From Thamnidium elegans (taxonomy: Eukaryota; Mucoromycota; Mucoromycetes; Mucorales; Mucoraceae), in assembly GCA_025201345.1 (NCBI GenBank), contig JAIXMG010000002.1, positions 1,736,001 to 1,800,000 of the forward strand: a DNA stretch of 64,000 bases, in the 5' to 3' direction. The notes under the pieces are model-generated. The model ran no database searches and had not been told where the DNA came from. It saw only the letters and a program-made list of their open reading frames with translations. Below, piece after piece: positions 12,283-23,616 of the stretch. Both the position numbers and the translations under genes were made by a program. How positions within the stretch are numbered: the stretch's first letter is position 1; each line of letters opens with the position of its first letter.

Positions 12283-12716
12283 TATAAGTTATACTTTGAG
12301 AGATTTAGTCTTGTTGACGGCATTATAATTTTTTTTTTTGAGCGTATTTACGTTATTTTTTTATCCCAAAGTTTTGTCTTAGGGTTATTGTCTGTTTTTG
12401 GAAGTATACTTGTATTTTATTTTTGGGAAAAGACTGAGGAGTTGCTAAACTTAACGATTGTTATTCTTTTTTTTTATGAGTCTGGTTGCGGAAAATAGCA
12501 ACTTGAAACCAATTTATTATTTTTTGTTGATAGTAAATTAAATCCATTTGGCATTTTCCTGTGAACACAACGACTAACACTTTTTTTTTATGTCTAAAAC
12601 AATGTCTCGAAACAACCGATGTTGTTTTCTCGAATTACGAACTTAGAAAGTCTTTTTTTTTCTAAAAAAAAAAAAAAAATGGCAACTTCGAATAGCAACT
12701 CCATTGGGGTTGACAA
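12283..12716 (-). repeat. Right terminal inverted repeat
   Basis: Reverse complement of 8645-9074. Visible differences are single bases near the tip (CCCAATGGAG against CCCAATAGAG; CTATTCGAAG against CTATTAGAAG) and a longer A-run at 12664-12679. Confidence 0.85.
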
Positions 12717-13173
12717 AAAAACCGCCCTTTGGCATTGCTTTTACTGTATTGCGAAGAAAAAATAAAAAAAGGTATTTATATAATTTGCGGGTAATCAAAA
12801 TCACGCTATTATATTATAAATACTAAATAGAATCTAGGACCTAGACAGAAAAATTTCTAGATCGATTAAATGTGGTACAGTATTACATTAAACCTCATGC
12901 ATTCATTCTAACAAAAAAAAAAATGATTTACAAATAGCGGAACAATGTACAAAAAAAAAAAAAAAAAAGTAAGAAAATTAAAACAGGTGTTATACAATTA
13001 TTCAATAAAGTTACAAAGTTGGAAGGGGAGAGTTTTCAAAAAAAAAAAATATGAAAGAGGAGGGATTTGGTTTTTTTAAGCGGATATGCACTACACTAAG
13101 TGTAGATAGATAAATTATGCTGATGTGGACCTTCTTTTTTTTTTGTTTGTTTGTGTATATTTTGCTTGTTGAT
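12717..13173. other. Intergenic flank between the TIR element and the wall-protein gene
   Basis: Begins with the CCGCCCTTTGGCATTGC repeat also seen inside the element, then poly-A runs (12914-12923, 12951-12968). The right half is probably the 3' UTR of the wall-protein gene. No ORF of note. Confidence 0.4.
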
Positions 13174-14151
13174 CTAGAGAGCAAGATAACCGGCAATGGC
13201 GGCAGAGGCCAAAGTAAGAACAGGCTTAACCATAGAAGCTCCATTAGCAGCAGTGGTTTCAGCGTTCTTGACTTGAGCAACACTGGAAACAGAAGAAGAG
13301 GCAGCGGGAGGGGTGACAACTTCATTTTCAACAGGGCTTTCGACAGGAGAAGGGGTGGTTTCAGCGCTGGGGGTAGCAGGAGCAGTGGTGTTGTTGCTGC
13401 TGCTGCTGCTGCTGGAATCAACACTTAAAAGCTTACCAATACCCCAAGGGATCTTGGAACCGTCGGATTGAGTCTTTTTTTCTTCAGCTTCGAGTTTGCC
13501 ATCAGCACCGACAATACCGAAACGGGTAGCCCAAGCAACATCACCGTCAGAACCTGATTTTTAAATAATTAGTAACTTTACGGCATTTTTAAAAAAAAAA
13601 ACTTTTACTATTCAATACCTGTGAACATGAAGAAGTAAACAGCAGCATGGGGTGAAACTTGGGGAGTAACAAAAGTATATTTCAAAGCAGCAGGGTCGAC
13701 ATCCTATAAAATTTATTATTAGCAAAAAATATTTTGAATTTTTAGTGCTTAGTTATTTACAGTGGCAACAGTAGATAAGACAGATTGAACGTCGTTTGAT
13801 CCTGTCATGAAATCTAATAATAATTTTGTGTATTAGTTTTTAAATTGCAAAAAAACAAATGTTAATAGTTTTTTTTTTTTTTTTTTTTTTTTTACCAATT
13901 CTGTATTTAGCAGAAGGGTTCTTTCCATCAAAAGCTAAAAAAAAAAAAAAGAAAAGTAAATATTATTAAATTCCAATTGTGTGGGGGCGGGCTTATATAT
14001 ATATATACATACTCCAGGTGATATCATAGCTTTGACCTTCAGTTTGGATGGTACCAGGGAAAGGATAAGTAGGAGCAACAGCAGCTTCGACAGCGACAAA
14101 AGCGGCAATAAGAGCTACTGAAGTGGAAAGGAACGTCTTTAAAGAAACCAT
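13174..14151 (-). CDS. GPI-anchored Ser/Thr-rich cell-wall protein (Kre9/Knh1-like domain)
   Basis: Five exons. Exon 1 starts at 14151 with a signal peptide (MVSLKTFLSTSVALIAAFVAVEA) and runs into TYPFPGTIQTEGQSYDITW, the usual opening of the Ser-Thr-rich GPI-anchored family (PF10342). Short exons follow (DGKNPSAKYRI; TGSNDVQSVLSTVAT; the exon ending YFFMFTG), then a last exon from about 13556 to the TAG at 13174. That exon has a Ser/Thr/Pro-rich stretch with a run of serines, NGAS as likely omega site, and a C-terminal hydrophobic tail (LTLASAAIAGYLAL). These proteins are secreted and sit in the wall or plasma membrane, where some aid beta-glucan assembly. Codon use is C-ending and regular, which suggests good expression. 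Exact function unknown. Confidence 0.85.
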
Positions 14152-17035
14152 TTTAATTGTTTTTTTTTGTTGATTTAAAAAGGAGAGTAGAGAAAAAAAA
14201 AAGGTTAGAGAAAAGAGAGAGAGAGAAAAGAGGAGCAACTTGAGTTAAATACCTTTTTTTTAAAAAAAAAAATTGCACCCACCAATTTTGACGCACGCGA
14301 GGTATAAAATACAAATCAGGCAACCTGCTTGTGAACAACTGCTGTATTTGCAACAGAAAAACTTTTTTTTAGGTGTTACAACCAGTGTGTATTTTTGTTT
14401 GTAGGTAACACCCAGTGTGTAAACAAGTTTTGGTTTTTAAATAAAAGCGGGGATTGGTGCAACAAATATCATTATTTTTATCTTTGAAATAATTAAAAAT
14501 GGTAGTAAAATAAGTAAAAAATGCTAACAGAGTAATACATCTGGTATATCTAGATTGTTAGCTTATTATGTCATTTGTTCACCTACGAATATAGGAGAAG
14601 AACTTTTTTTTTTACGGTATATAAAAAAAAAAACTACTACTCATCAATGATTACAAAAATCTATCAATATGAACTGAGCTTGGAAAAAAGAACCCTTTTT
14701 TTTTAAACCTCGGTTGAAATACATGCGAAATGAACTAATATTTTCGTATTTACTTTCAAATTTAATACAGTAATGGATTATGCACATATAGAATATATGT
14801 GTATATATTCTAGCTTTTTTCTGTGTTTACTTGGAATATTATATATGCACTTTTCTTCTCCATCTGTAATACTAATATAAATATCTTTATTTTAGAATAC
14901 GAAGCTATCGAAAAAAAAGTAAGTATCGTGTTCCTGCATTTAAGCCGAATTAACATCTAAATATAAAACATTTACTAACTGTTTCTAGATAATAAGTAAA
15001 AAAAGAAAAAAAAAGGTGCCTACGAAGGCAACTTTCTGCATTAGCCCATCTTGGTTCATACAGAAAATATCAGTGTGAGTAGAAAAAAAAGATAAGGAGA
15101 AAAAAAATAGACATCAAATTTGTAGAAAAAATTTTATTCAACATAATTACATATAATATGTATTCAACAAAATATTGGGTCCTTCTCCTATTAAAGGCTC
15201 CATCCTCCTCTATTTTGCTTTCTTTGCCTATATATTTTACTCCTCGTTTCCCTCCCTTTTCTCCTTTATGTTCCCTTTAAACCACACGCTTTACTCTGAC
15301 AGTAAAAGAGAAAAGTAAATAAAAACCAGTTCTTCTTTGAACCGAAGCCGTCCCTTTTAATAGCAATACTAAGCTCAATGAGAAGTCACTGTACTCCATT
15401 TGTCATTGAGGAAATAATTTTAGTCTCAGATACATTAGCATTTGGCTTTGGCTAAGAACTGCTTGCTTATACTTTATACGGATCAAATTATTAGGATTGG
15501 CAATTCAGTAAAAAAAAAAAAAAGCTACAGCTCCCAATGTACATATATATATTATATGCCGTTCTGTAATTTTATATAGTATAGCCATTATATTTACTCC
15601 TTTTATTCACCCTCTTTCTCCTTTTACTTTTAAATATATATATCTTTCAAAAAAAAAAAAAGTCTTTCCAAGAAAAAAAAAAAAAAAGTTACTTGGTAGT
15701 ATTATTTTACTTGATACATGTACTTTCAGTTAGTATCTAGTAATTTACATTCTTATTTTAAAGTGGCAATATAAATTTCTTCGATCATAATAAACCTTAT
15801 TCTCGTGCACGCGTACAGTGGCAAGTATCCTACTTAACACTCCCCGTGTCTAAACTATATACATAAAGTATCTGTGGAAAGTCGAATGTTATTAATGTAA
15901 TATATTTTATAAGCTACTACAAAAAAAAAAAAAAAAAAAAAGTGTTTTAAATCGTTAATATAACGCGAATTAATATAAAAAAAAATACACACAGCCTGCT
16001 TATTAAATAATATGGCGTAATTGAAACAGGTTTTATCAACGATAAGGACAAAAGATATATCTAATTATTCGACGTTGATAGAGCAGGAACATGTAAGTTA
16101 GAACTGATAGTTAACGAGATGCATGAATTTCATGTAATACTTAAAAACAAAAAAAAAGTCAAGATTACGCATCTCTAAAAAGAAACATCAACACTGTAAT
16201 TAGAGACCCGCACAAAAAGAATGCACTTTCTTAAAAAGATACAAGCGCATTGACCTCGTATATCCTCGCTTTGCTGCCTTCAAAAAAAAAATGGGTACGT
16301 GCCGCTTTCGACTATATTTCAAGCTGTCATGCTGTATTACAATATAGTATTTAATTTAGTTGCAGAAATAGTATGTCTTTTAAAATACCCAAGCATCCAG
16401 ACAAACTATATATGTTTCTAGCTATTTAATAACATCTGATGTCTTGCGGCGAAACGATGGTATATCCTTAGGCTGCTTTTCCGTTCTATAAATAATGCTT
16501 TTCCGCAACTTTTTAGTTAAAAAAAAAAAAAGAAAAAAAAAGACCAATGGAGTTACCTTGTTTATGGGCGGTTTTGCGTGGAATTCAATATTTTTGATAT
16601 TTCCGGCCATCTTTGTCATGATGATGAAATTTCCCTTCATAAACCTTTTAAAAGCTACTGACGTAAGCATTTAAAGGAACGTCATCGTTAAACGATGATG
16701 TAGTTATATGTATTATTTTACTGGTCAAACTTGGGCTGAGGCAAAGTACCTTTGAGTCCCAGGATTTTTTTTTTTGTATAGGGTCTCAAGTAAATTACAA
16801 AAAAAAAGGTGTAGCAAATTTAATTGGTTTAATATCAAACATGTGTAAAATAAATATGCGACAATTTAGATTATTTCTGAATGAAAATGATATATATTTT
16901 TTGGGTTTTTTTATGTACAAAAAAGAAAAAAAGTATTTTTTTTTTAAAAAAAAAAAAAGAAAGAAAAAGAAAAAGAATAAAATGCTAAAATGAAATTTGT
17001 TTGCTATATGAAAAATGTTGTTATTATTGTAAGTT
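14152..17035. other. 2.9 kb intergenic region, AT-rich
   Basis: Contains the wall-protein promoter (CT/GA-rich 14160-14240), many A and T runs, TnAn dyads (14256-14274) and only short ORFs without recognisable motifs. A short minus-strand ORF around 16422-16670 has no family resemblance. I see no supported gene or RNA. Confidence 0.5.
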
Positions 17036-17506
17036 TTATGTGCGAAGTAGTGCTTGATTTAATTGTTCCATGAATGGAACAGTATTAGCGGAAACTTTGC
17101 GTGGCTTCGGTTGAAAGTAAGTGGTAGTGTCCTTGATAGTATCGTTATTTGAGCTATACGATGAAATCGAAGAAGACAGTGAAGGAGAAAGAGAGGGTAT
17201 CTTTTGTAACTGAGAAAAGTATTCGTTATTGGATGAAGTTGATAAATTATTTAACATGGAAGGAATAGATGATTTTCTTCTAACTAGTGACGGCATCATA
17301 GTTTCTTCTCTATTATGTTGTTGTTGTTGTTGGTATTGTTGACTATTATGATGAGGAAATCCCTTTAGATCAGCGTAGTCATAGCCAAGCATAGGATGAC
17401 GCATCAAAGCGTCTTGTTTAAGGCAATCTTCAGAGCAATAAAGAGAATCGGAATAGGGGCTAATAGCACTATCGCAAAAAGTACACCAATTTGTATCGCA
17501 CATCAT
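17036..17506 (-). CDS. ECL1: Ecl1-type small zinc-binding protein
   Basis: Single exon, 156 aa. Residues 5-30 carry the Cys cluster WCTFCD...LYCSEDC of the Ecl1/2/3 family (PF12855), whose fission-yeast members extend chronological lifespan and respond to nutrient and zinc limitation. The rest is low complexity: a Q-run (about residues 57-63), a Ser-rich middle with SLVRRKS, and a C-terminal FMEQLNQALL. Two Met codons stand at the start (MMCD); either could be used. It is longer than the yeast proteins (about 80 aa), as in many filamentous fungi. The family call rests on the Cys spacing. A role in starvation is inferred from the family only. Confidence 0.75.
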   Translation of the reverse strand: MMCDTNWCTFCDSAISPYSDSLYCSEDCLKQDALMRHPMLGYDYADLKGFPHHNSQQYQQQQQHNREETMMPSLVRRKSSIPSMLNNLSTSSNNEYFSQLQKIPSLSPSLSSSISSYSSNNDTIKDTTTYFQPKPRKVSANTVPFMEQLNQALLRT

Positions 17507-18105
17507 TTTTGTTGCTGCTTGTAGTAGTAAAGTAAAAAAGAAAAAAAAAAGGGAAAAAGATTAGAGGTTATGAAATAAGCATCTAAATATGAGAAACAGG
17601 AAAAAAAAAAAGTTTTGAGAAAGGGAAATATCCAGCTCTTTTTATACGTTTTTTAAAACTGTAAATGTCGATCATATAAAGTTAACCCCAGTTTCTTTTT
17701 TAGGGTGTCACTTTTTCTTGGAATCGAGACCTACAACGTATGAACTTTCGTATCATTATAAAGCACAAGTAATTGATTGGCTAGCACACAAAAAAATTTG
17801 CGTCATATCATTTGGGCATCCGATTTAGTTATAAAACAGAACTCAACTCCCCCCTTCTATTTTTTTTTTTAAAAAAAACAAGGTATAAATTGCAAATAAT
17901 TCCCTCAAAATTACTATTGAAAGAAGAATATTTTATAGTTTAATATGCAGATAAAAATGAGCTTTTATAACGAAATGTTAACACACACAAGGGCAAAAAA
18001 AAAAAATTACGTAGTAGCACTATAATAAATGACGAAATTACTTTTAGAAGTCAGTGTCAACTAAAAATTACTTTCTTATAAATCTATCAGAAAAGGTTGC
18101 TATTT

Positions 18106-18108
<3 letters not shown>

Positions 18109-18148
<40 letters not shown>
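18109..18148. repeat. Poly-T tract, ~40 nt
   Basis: Longest homopolymer in the window. Other long ones: T at 18471-18493, 19657-19688, 44850-44882 and 63294-63324; A at 33171-33192, 40611-40636 and 41105-41130. Confidence 0.9.
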
Positions 18149-18149
<1 letters not shown>

Positions 18150-18469
18150 CGAAAATATCAAGTTCGAATATTATTTGTTGTCTCCCCCATAAATCCATGG
18201 GAAAATAGTTACTACGAATTAAATAATTTTACTTGATTAACGAGGGGGTACACACTTGTTTCGTCACACAATTTAATTCCAAATAAAACGGTAGTGCGAG
18301 GACTGGGGGAACTTGATATATACAGGACACCAACAGTCACTTAAACGCGTCAAATAAGGAATAAGTCTAGAAGGGAGGAGAGAGTCAGGTACCCTATTCT
18401 ATAATTTAGCCATTGAGTGAGAAAAAAAAAAATCAAAAACTTATAGTTTTTGATATTCAAAATATTTAC

Positions 18470-18500
<31 letters not shown>

Positions 18501-19650
18501 TACACATAGATATCTTTTTTTTTTCTTTGTCCTCTCAAGATAGATAACTGCCAACTGAGACATTCCACCCCTTATTTATATTGCTAGGGAAACGAGCAAT
18601 GAGATAATTTATCAATTGTCATAGTAATTTATGACGAGTATATATTTTTGAAACACGATTAAATAATAAAGTACATGGTAAATTCAAACACCTTAGCTTG
18701 TTCTCCTGAGTAAATAAAAAGTTCCTAGAAGACAAGAAATCTGCATAATAACTGATGTTTTTTGTTGTTGTTTTTGCGGCAACTAAAAGATAAGAAATAC
18801 CAGTAGCGTCAAGACCTTTTTTTTTTTGGGTTTGTTTACAGGTTTTTTTTTATGCGGAATTCACGGACAATACTCGGAAGAAGGAAAGAGTTAAAAATAG
18901 TTTGTATAACTAGCCATTTTGTAGTCGTTTATTTTCCTATCGATATACTGTTATTCATTCATTTTGATGTAATTTATATATCTGAGAACTTTAAACAAAA
19001 AGGCGAAGCACAAAAAGATTGGTTGACATTCATGCATGTACATCTTTTTCTCTTTTTGAAAAAAAAAGGCTATTCTTTAATATTGGTAATTTATAATTTC
19101 ATAATTTTATGATGAAATATGTTATCATGGTTCTCCTATTGAATCAATAATTTCGATGTCTATGAGCCTTTTTTTTCTTCCCCCCTAAACAAACGATAGT
19201 TGTCGGTATGCCAAAACTCTTTTTTTTTTTTTTTTTTTTATCGGTCTGTAAGTCTTGGATGGCTTGTGTTATAGTTCATATTTATTCCATCTATTAGCGT
19301 AAGCTACTATAATAAATAGTTTTACTTTATGTACACTAATTAGCCTCTTAGTGTTCCTGTTGTACATATAAGCTAAAAATAATACACCTTTTTTATTTAT
19401 TTAAAAAACTACTATAAAACGTCTTAAAACTCTTCATGCTAATTAAGTTGGGGGGCTGGAAACAGGACTGCGGGTTTCCCAAAAGGCTTTAATAGATTGA
19501 CCGATTAGCCTTTGTAAGCCATCCGTCATTTCCGCTCGCGGTATATCCAATCAAGCTTAGATATATTTATACCCTAGCAAGCCTCCTGATTACAGTTTAT
19601 TTGCGATTATTTACGGTAAATAGGTACCTAATTTGAAGCTGATGCCCTTT

Positions 19651-19691
<41 letters not shown>

Positions 19692-20130
19692 ATATCTGCT
19701 TTGGGATATTCTGCTCTCTCTCTCTATTGGCAATTGGAATTTTTGTTTTTTTTTTAAAAAAAAAAAAAATACTTTCACATACCTCGGAACATCCGCGAGC
19801 CATTTTTTTAAGCTTTTAGACAAACAGTTCAGACTGAGTTAATTCGGTAAACAATAAACGCAAAGAAAGTTAAGGATTCTTCCATAGTACATAATACTAT
19901 GTGTATGTAACAATCAATAACAACAAATAATGGAACACTCCTTTCGGTAGAATCCAGTAATTATAAATTCATCATTTAATGGGCGCGGCTAGTATATACA
20001 AACATTAAATCCAATTTTCGCTTGTTCCTTATCCATAAAATAAAGAGAAATAAACACTAGCACCAATCAAAAAACTACTCGTAGACACAAACGTAATAAA
20101 TACTCTCAAATAAATGCGACTTTAGACGAA

Positions 20131-20270
20131 ATAACGTCAGTTCCTTCGCATGCATGAGCAAGGGGTAGAGGAGAGGGGGGGTATAGACTTATATAAAAGT
20201 TCTCGTATAACTAATTTTGGGATATCCCCAAGACTCCCATCGCTCATCGAACCGGTCGATAACGTCAGTT
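20131..20270. repeat. Direct repeat of ATAACGTCAGTT flanking a G-rich, TATA-containing block
   Basis: ATAACGTCAGTT occurs at 20131-20142 and 20259-20270. Each contains a CRE-like half site (ACGTCA). Between them are a G-rich tract and a TATATAAAAG box (about 20188). It looks promoter-like but no ORF lies downstream within 400 bp on the plus strand. Confidence 0.3.
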
Positions 20271-20740
20271 TCTCCTTATATGACATGATGTAAAATTGAT
20301 TAATATGTCATCGCCTCCAATATTTGAGTATAACGAATATTATTGCTATAAGGCGTATCTAAAAGGCGCTACTTATTTGATGCATAGAACTAAGGTTTAC
20401 TAGTACTATGGTATATTTGGCAGCTATCTCTATTGCATTGAGTTCATAAAAAAATTTGTCTTTGAGTTAATAAGTGTTTGCTTTAATTTTTTTTTTTAAA
20501 AAAAATATATTGATAAATCAGAACTTAAAAGTTAATCTTGGCGCTTAAAAATAAGTAGAAAATGATTCAATGTGATATTTTACGGTTTCCATAAAACGTG
20601 TGATACGTATGTGGGCGTAGAGTCGTTCGACTGATCACCGTTTAAGAGCACACATATGTACAAAAAGTAAGCATTTAGAAGAGTGGGCGCGATGGCTTAA
20701 GTATGTCTGTGACTCATACTGACGGTTGTCATACACAACG

Positions 20741-20983
20741 ATGTTTGTGGCGATAGATAATAGAGTTTGGCCATTAACTAAAAACAAACATTTCTATGTT
20801 ATAAACTATCGAATCTTTGATTATAGTTTTACGGTATTAGATTTCATTGTCTTATCATTTTACAGTAAATATTTTAAAAATATTTATAAAGTATCGTATT
20901 GTGTTGCCATTAACGCGTTATGGGTATTACTGTTAGTAGGACGAATCATTCAGGCGCCACAAACGTTAGTGGCTTATATATAA
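20741..20983 (+). CDS. Doubtful small ORF, 80 aa, hydrophobic
   Basis: An ATG at 20741 opens 80 codons (MFVAIDNRVWPL...) with two hydrophobic stretches (FTVLDFIVLSFY; INALWVLLLVGRII), ending before TAAAAG. Internal composition is a little less AT-rich than its surroundings. No similarity recognised. It could be chance. Confidence 0.2.
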   Translation: MFVAIDNRVWPLTKNKHFYVINYRIFDYSFTVLDFIVLSFYSKYFKNIYKVSYCVAINALWVLLLVGRIIQAPQTLVAYI

Positions 20984-21049
20984 AAGAGACCAATTATTTG
21001 TACGATAAGAGTAGCGTTGTAATTTATTCTAAGTGGTCATTTGTTACCC

Positions 21050-21207
21050 TTATATATATATATATATATATATAAGTATAATCATATATATTTCTTATAA
21101 ATTACACATTTAGGTCGAGAAAGTTCACGGGGATTTTGTACACTTGGGAAAAAAATAATATCGTGTATTATTATCAGATTATTATTAGTTCATGAATAAT
21201 ATATATA

Positions 21208-21243
<36 letters not shown>
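21050..21243. repeat. Two (TA)n microsatellites
   Basis: Uninterrupted TA runs at about 21050-21076 and 21198-21243, the second broken once by GC. Confidence 0.8.
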
Positions 21244-21246
<3 letters not shown>

Positions 21247-21679
21247 TATATTATTTAGCACATTTTATAAAATAGAGTTGCATTGTTGACAAGTTTTTTA
21301 GACTTATCCAATATTTAAAAGTTAGATCCAGGGTTTAGCTTATGTCCATAGAACCACTTGAAGCACCTTCTAGCCCAAAATTTGAGATTGGTTTAGATCT
21401 TCCAAAACTAACTAGAGAAACAACAAAAAAAGAGCACCAAAAGAAAACGCTGATCAAAGGGGACAGACCCCAAAAGAGCACTTTGATTGGATTGAAAGTT
21501 TTTTTGTACTCAGTTCCCCCTTTTTTTTTTTGCATTATTTTTATTAAGTTATATTCCTTTTTGTATTAATATACAGATTAAATTGCTTGGAACCTTGAAA
21601 AAAAAAAAAAAAAAGCGCATAACTGCCTCAAATTGTGTGGCATTTGAGAGGAACCGCGCGCCCCAGAAACGGACTAAAG

Positions 21680-21998
21680 ATTATAAAAAGAAAACGACAG
21701 TTGCACAAGTTTTGCCAAGCATTTATATTTAGCCGCATTGAATAGTCTCCTATTGTGGCATCTCACCGAGAAACGAAATAGACCAACCAGTACTTATCAC
21801 GGCGTACACAAAGATGAGTTAGTTTTCAAGCCACAACCACAAGTAAAGTGCAAAGTAATTTATCTTGACAGTAGGATACATAACAGTATGTATAGTGCCT
21901 TTCTAGAAGATAGTCCCGAAAACACAGTAGACCAATTGGTTACAGGCACTAAATCTCAAAACAACGTACACGAAAATGAGTTAAGCTTAATCAAATAA
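21680..21998 (+). CDS. Possible exon of a small unknown gene
   Basis: An open frame from about 21732 to the TAA at 21996 codes about 86 residues with balanced composition (CKVIYLDSRIHNSMYSAFLE) and looks more coding-like than its surroundings. TATAAAAAG stands at about 21681. The frame lacks an ATG near its left end but is preceded by TTTAG, so it may be an internal or last exon. No family recognised. May also be an old transposon fragment. Confidence 0.25.
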
Positions 21999-22881
21999 AA
22001 AAAGAAGGTATAAGAAATTCTATTCACAAACATCTTTAACAACATTATTGTTTACCAAATAGAACTTAATCTACTAAATCACTCAAAGCAAATAGTAATA
22101 AACATAAATTTAAAGACTACTAATACTTGTCAAAAAACCGAAACTGGTTTGCACAAGTATCTGTCATATGTAGTATGTACATTATAGAAGCCAGTTAGAA
22201 AAAAAAACAACAAGCATCATCGCTGCTGTCTATTTATCTTTTCAGACTGCTCGTTCACTACTATCTTCCGTGGCTAACATTTGCACATGTTTCATATCAG
22301 AGTCTTTGTTGCTACGAAATACTGAGATTAAACGTTTGCCATTGAATTTGTTCCTCCAAGAATACTTGCAAAGAATATATATAAATCTTTTTTCGTAAAG
22401 GAAAAAGAATGTCCTTAGCAAAATTCTATACTGGGGTAGGATAATGAGAAGCGGTCATGAATATGTATATATTCGGAAATATTATATCTGCTAGATGAGC
22501 GAACAGAGTACTGCATAATAAATAGATAACACTTGGTATATTATATTCATTAGTACGCTTTTTTTTTTTTAAAAAAAAAGTGCTTGGATAAACATATATA
22601 AAAAGAAAGGCAATTAAACAATTGCTTTCTTTAGGGATGGTATGTGTGTGCAAATATACTCTTGTATACACGCATGCATTCTCTAAAGAGTGTATAGTTA
22701 TCAATCAAAGAACTTTATTCGCTCCCAGCTACTGGCGTAATTTTTTTAGTTTTACCCTGAATCCCTAAATATATATGTACTATTATCAAAATAGCAAACA
22801 ATGTACACTGACATATATGCAAATACGAACTAGACTACTGTTCTCGCTGCAGAAATTTATTTTGCTTTTTGTTCACAGACA

Positions 22882-22905
22882 AATACGTTTTGTTCGAAAC
22901 GTATT
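22882..22905. other. Perfect 9 bp stem, 6 nt loop hairpin
   Basis: AATACGTTT-TGTTCG-AAACGTATT. Isolated, in gene-free DNA, with no T-run typical of a Pol III terminator directly after it. Confidence 0.4.
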
Positions 22906-23535
22906 GATTTTATTACACGTGTTATAAACAGCTATTTGTAAATTCTTTTTTTATATAATACTTGACTGTGTTTCAAGTGTTAAAGTAATACACTGACGTG
23001 ATGGTTTGTTACACGGCGATGAAAAAACTGTTGTGATTTTCAAATTGTTCCTTTTTTTCTTCCCACATAGTTTAAATTGAGCATATTTTTGGTAGTACTT
23101 TTTATATGTATATGATTGCAGGAGCGAATTGACCCGTTTGACCAAAGAGTTTTATTGGAGAAGCGGATAAAAAAACATCGTAGCTCGAATTGTTCATGCA
23201 TATTTCTCAGTTCTAAACGAAATACGCCACAACACCTCTTGCTAACTAGTTAAAAAAAAACTGCTTTTTCAATCATTGAAATAATTATGATGTAATAAAA
23301 TTTTGGAATTTTTAAAAGGTACACGTTTTATCATTAAAAAAAAAAACGCGAAACTTCTTTTGGCTGGTAAAAAAGATATGCGTATACGAAAACGTCATGA
23401 TGAACCTACTAGTGGAGAGTCGGTTAATAAAATATTAGCAAAATTATTTGGAGTAACCATATACCGGCGAATCCTCTTTATTTAGATAAATGTGTGATGT
23501 CAAAAAAAAGTGGGTTTTTATGCAAACAAAAAGTG

Positions 23536-23543
23536 TATATAAA
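23536..23543 (+). promoter_or_regulatory. TATA box of the C2-domain gene
   Basis: TATATAAA, 81 bp upstream of the start codon at 23617, followed by a CT-rich leader (GGTTTCTCTTTTCTTC), a layout common for strongly expressed fungal genes. Confidence 0.6.
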
Positions 23544-23616
23544 GGTTCGCGTTTTTTTTGCCAATTGGTTTCTCTTTTCTTCATTAATTCAATTTAATAA
23601 ATTACAAATATAAAAA

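Larger units (their letters stand above)
8645..12716. mobile_element. 4.07 kb DNA element with ~430 bp terminal inverted repeats
   Basis: The sequence from 8645 inward (TTGTCAAtCCCAATaGAGT...) reappears reverse-complemented at 12716. The match runs about 430 bp to 9074/12283 with only scattered substitutions and A-run length changes, so insertion looks fairly recent. The interior (9075-12282) holds a start-of-transposase relic at 9159, a spliced unknown gene on the minus strand (9431-11148), a nested 464 bp MITE and a C-rich, A/T-rich right part. No intact transposase and no clear target duplication were found, so the superfamily is open and the copy is probably non-autonomous. Confidence 0.85.
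17507..23616. other. 6.1 kb gene-poor region
   Basis: AT-rich with long homopolymers (T-run ~40 at 18109-18148; T-runs at 18471-18493 and 19657-19688) and TA microsatellites (about 21050-21076, 21198-21243). A few islands are richer in G/C: about 19445-19560, 20125-20285, 20600-20720 and 21340-22000. Candidate small coding pieces in the last two are listed separately. No RNA gene recognised. Confidence 0.5.

Noticed and set aside
13117..13428. Gly/Arg-rich plus-strand ORF
   Set aside because: Antisense of the Ser/Thr-rich last exon of the GPI protein.
18350..18568. Minus-strand ORF with a lysine run
   Set aside because: Driven by poly-T tracts.
20225..20270. Possible tRNA because of GGTTCGAT on the minus strand
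   Set aside because: No matching T-stem, acceptor stem or anticodon arm could be drawn.
20680..20740. Possible tRNA from GCGCGATGGCTTAAGT
   Set aside because: Resembles a D-arm only; no T-loop or acceptor pairing follows.
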